Positions 45,176 through 46,154 of a DNA stretch of 46,154 nt are shown in pieces. Every line of letters begins with the position of its first letter. Position 1 is the first letter of the stretch. The notes beneath the pieces were generated by a model. The model ran no database searches. It was given only the letters and a program-made list of their open reading frames with translations, and was not told where the DNA came from. The position numbers and the translations under genes are program-made. The stretch lies in the IMG/VR virus record IMGVR_UViG_3300012931_000031, positions 1 to 46,154 of that record. The stretch is one strand, 5' to 3'. This DNA comes from a virus.

Positions 45176-45376
45176 TTAAAACTGTCCACTTGCCTTACGA
45201 CATTCTGCACAACGCCATAACTGCAAACCATAATCGCTATCAATATCACAACCGAAATAGTAACAACCCCAACGCTTAGGTTTTTTTGTTACTAAATGTA
45301 AAGACGGGCAATCCTCTGAACACAATAAATCATAATTGCCTCTTGTCTTTATCGTGAGTTCTATCTTAACGTCCAT
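45176..45376 (-). CDS. Small Cys-rich protein
   Basis: 66 residues. D-V-K-I-E-L, C-S-E-D-C-P-S-L-H, C-Y-Y-F-G-C, then W-R-C-A-E-C-R-K: the same plan as the protein at 5125-5358, so a likely paralog. GGGAGATG upstream. Six Cys suggest structural zinc. Confidence 0.65.
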   Translation of the reverse strand: MDVKIELTIKTRGNYDLLCSEDCPSLHLVTKKPKRWGCYYFGCDIDSDYGLQLWRCAECRKASGQF

Positions 45377-45380
45377 CTCC

Positions 45381-45785
45381 CTACCCTCTCCCTACTGGGT
45401 CTGGATAGCCGTCAGGCGAATATTCCTTCATCGATTCATTGTGCCTCTCTATGGCCTGTTTCAGGGCGGCCTTTACATCCTTACCAAACAGCCCCTCAAG
45501 TTCTCCAGATTCAATTTGCATGCCGTAAAACACACTACCGATATGTGTTACCGTGATATTGTAAATATTGTAGTCGCCCGATTCATCGTCATAGTTATAG
45601 ACAAGTTCGGCGTGTATGCCCGTTTCTATCGGCAACGCCCAATCTATGCTATCGGAGTTCTGCAACCCCAAACCAACGGTGAAATCAAGCACACCGAATG
45701 TTATTTGCATCTGGGTAGATTTAAGCCCGCCATCTATAATAGTTTGGTGGTGTTCGCTAAGTTCTTCTTTGGTTAAAAATTTCAT
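45381..45785 (-). CDS. Hypothetical protein
   Basis: 134 residues, acidic, alternating strands (I-T-F-G-V-L-D-F-T-V-G-L) and a C-terminal helix (D-V-K-A-A-L-K-Q-A-I-E). No Cys-rich motif. No family recognised. Confidence 0.6.
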   Translation of the reverse strand: MKFLTKEELSEHHQTIIDGGLKSTQMQITFGVLDFTVGLGLQNSDSIDWALPIETGIHAELVYNYDDESGDYNIYNITVTHIGSVFYGMQIESGELEGLFGKDVKAALKQAIERHNESMKEYSPDGYPDPVGRG

Positions 45786-45790
45786 CTATC

Positions 45791-45844
45791 TTATTCCTCA
45801 CAGAAAAAACAGCACTTCACAATTTGTTTATGAACTTTTGCCAT
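45791..45844 (-). CDS. Possible 17-residue Cys-rich peptide
   Basis: Starts M-A-K-V-H-K and holds C-C-F-F-C. GAGGAAAAG lies about 5 nt before the ATG and just after the 45864 hairpin. Overlaps the 3' end of the gene at 45817-46014, so one of the two may not be translated. Confidence 0.35.
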   Translation of the reverse strand: MAKVHKQIVKCCFFCEE

Positions 45845-46014
45845 CTTACTTTTCCTCCATCAATCCCGCCCATGCGCTCCCCTCGTCGCACGGGCGGGAG
45901 GGATTTTTCCTCACCATAAGGAGTTTTAAATCGTTGTTGGTTGTCCCAGTATTCATAGTTAACTATTTTTATAGTTACTACTCCTTCTTGTTTTCTCTCG
46001 AATACTTTTATCAT
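45817..46014 (-). CDS. Small basic hypothetical protein
   Basis: 65 residues. The first ~38 look like a real protein (strand-rich, I-K-V-F-E-R-K ... I-V-N-Y-E-Y-W-D-N-Q); the rest translates through the 45864-45899 hairpin and is less convincing, though no earlier stop exists. GAGAG precedes the ATG. It directly follows the SSB gene. Confidence 0.5.
   Translation of the reverse strand: MIKVFERKQEGVVTIKIVNYEYWDNQQRFKTPYGEEKSLPPVRRGERMGGIDGGKVRWQKFINKL
45864..45899 (-). promoter_or_regulatory. Strong hairpin before small gene
   Basis: 13-bp stem 45864-45876/45887-45899. The one imperfect position is an A-C mismatch on the plus strand but a G-U pair on the minus strand, which indicates it works in minus-strand RNA. 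It lies 20 nt before the start at 45844 and has no T-run. Confidence 0.55.
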
Positions 46015-46046
46015 CTTATTTCTCTCTTTCTGTCAAATGGTTATGG

Positions 46047-46154
46047 TTAAAAAGGTAATCCATCACTATCATCAACTGGTGGCTTAGACTCTGGGTCTAT
46101 TGTCTTAGCCGGTGATGGTGGTGCGCTATCAAACGGTTTGTATTTCTTAACGTC
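46047..46154 (-). CDS. ssb: Single-stranded DNA-binding protein, C-terminal end
   Basis: The last 35 codons of a gene running off the right edge: a Pro/Ser/Lys-rich flexible linker, then the acidic tip D-D-S-D-G-L-P-F. An acidic tail ending in P-F after a disordered Pro-rich linker is the hallmark of bacterial and phage SSB, which uses it to recruit replication proteins. The DNA-binding OB fold lies outside the window. It heads the visible minus-strand early operon, whose promoter must lie beyond the window. Confidence 0.7.
   Translation of the reverse strand, partial: DVKKYKPFDSAPPSPAKTIDPESKPPVDDSDGLPF

Noticed and set aside
38512-46050. Plus-strand open frames opposite the early operon
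   Set aside because: They are mirror images of minus-strand genes whose families (Tad2, Gp37/Gp68, methyltransferases, SSB tail) are recognisable.
1-46154. CRISPR array, tRNA genes, integrase, repressor or attachment site
   Set aside because: No regularly spaced repeats, no cloverleaf with a CCA-end pattern and no recombinase motifs were seen; the repeats found are intragenic or short leaders.

Overview
The window is part of the genome of a tailed bacteriophage (Caudoviricetes) with a short-tailed (podovirus-like) virion gene set. The evidence is one contiguous late block that holds terminase, portal, scaffold, an SU10/DUF5309-type major capsid protein, tail adaptor and nozzle-like proteins, three internal/ejection-type proteins and two large receptor-binding proteins. 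There is no integrase, repressor or attachment site in view, so the lifestyle is open. Secretion signals and sigma70-type promoters suggest a bacterial host, probably Gram-negative, but the sequence does not identify it. Both ends run into unfinished genes, so the phage genome continues on both sides.

Layout. (1) 1-6740, plus strand: end of an Ala/Tyr-rich repeat protein, an M15-type endolysin, an RNA ligase, a replisome-organizer protein, a DnaB-like helicase and several small zinc-ribbon or membrane proteins. (2) 6750-9250, minus strand: about eleven very small genes under one strong promoter (9292-9320), interrupted by two hammerhead-ribozyme-like RNAs. (3) 9400-34112, plus strand: a sigma-like small protein, a putative small terminase, then the packaging, head, tail, ejection and fibre genes. 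(4) 34179-35687: an inserted IS1595-type element with 15-bp inverted repeats and an 8-bp target duplication. It carries a broken transposase, an intact DNA cytosine methyltransferase and remnants that look like a restriction enzyme and a Vsr endonuclease. (5) 35689-37808, plus strand: holin-like protein, papain-like cell-wall hydrolase, metallophosphoesterase, then a terminator. (6) 38052-46154, minus strand, converging on region 5: a dense early-type operon of overlapping small genes with a Tad2-type anti-Thoeris protein, a second cytosine methyltransferase, a SAM methyltransferase, a Gp37/Gp68 protein, many Cys-rich proteins including two PHD/RING-like C4HC3 fingers, and the C-terminus of an SSB.

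Most unusual features: a covarying pair of type I hammerhead motifs placed directly after stop codons in a phage operon; six late-region (predicted virion) proteins that begin with Sec-type signal peptides; the methyltransferase-bearing IS1595 derivative that landed exactly on the start codon of a holin-like gene; and paralogous families of tiny Cys-rich proteins at the two ends of the window. No tRNA, CRISPR array, integrase or DNA polymerase was seen. Protein assignments rest on motif recognition by eye; none was checked by database search.
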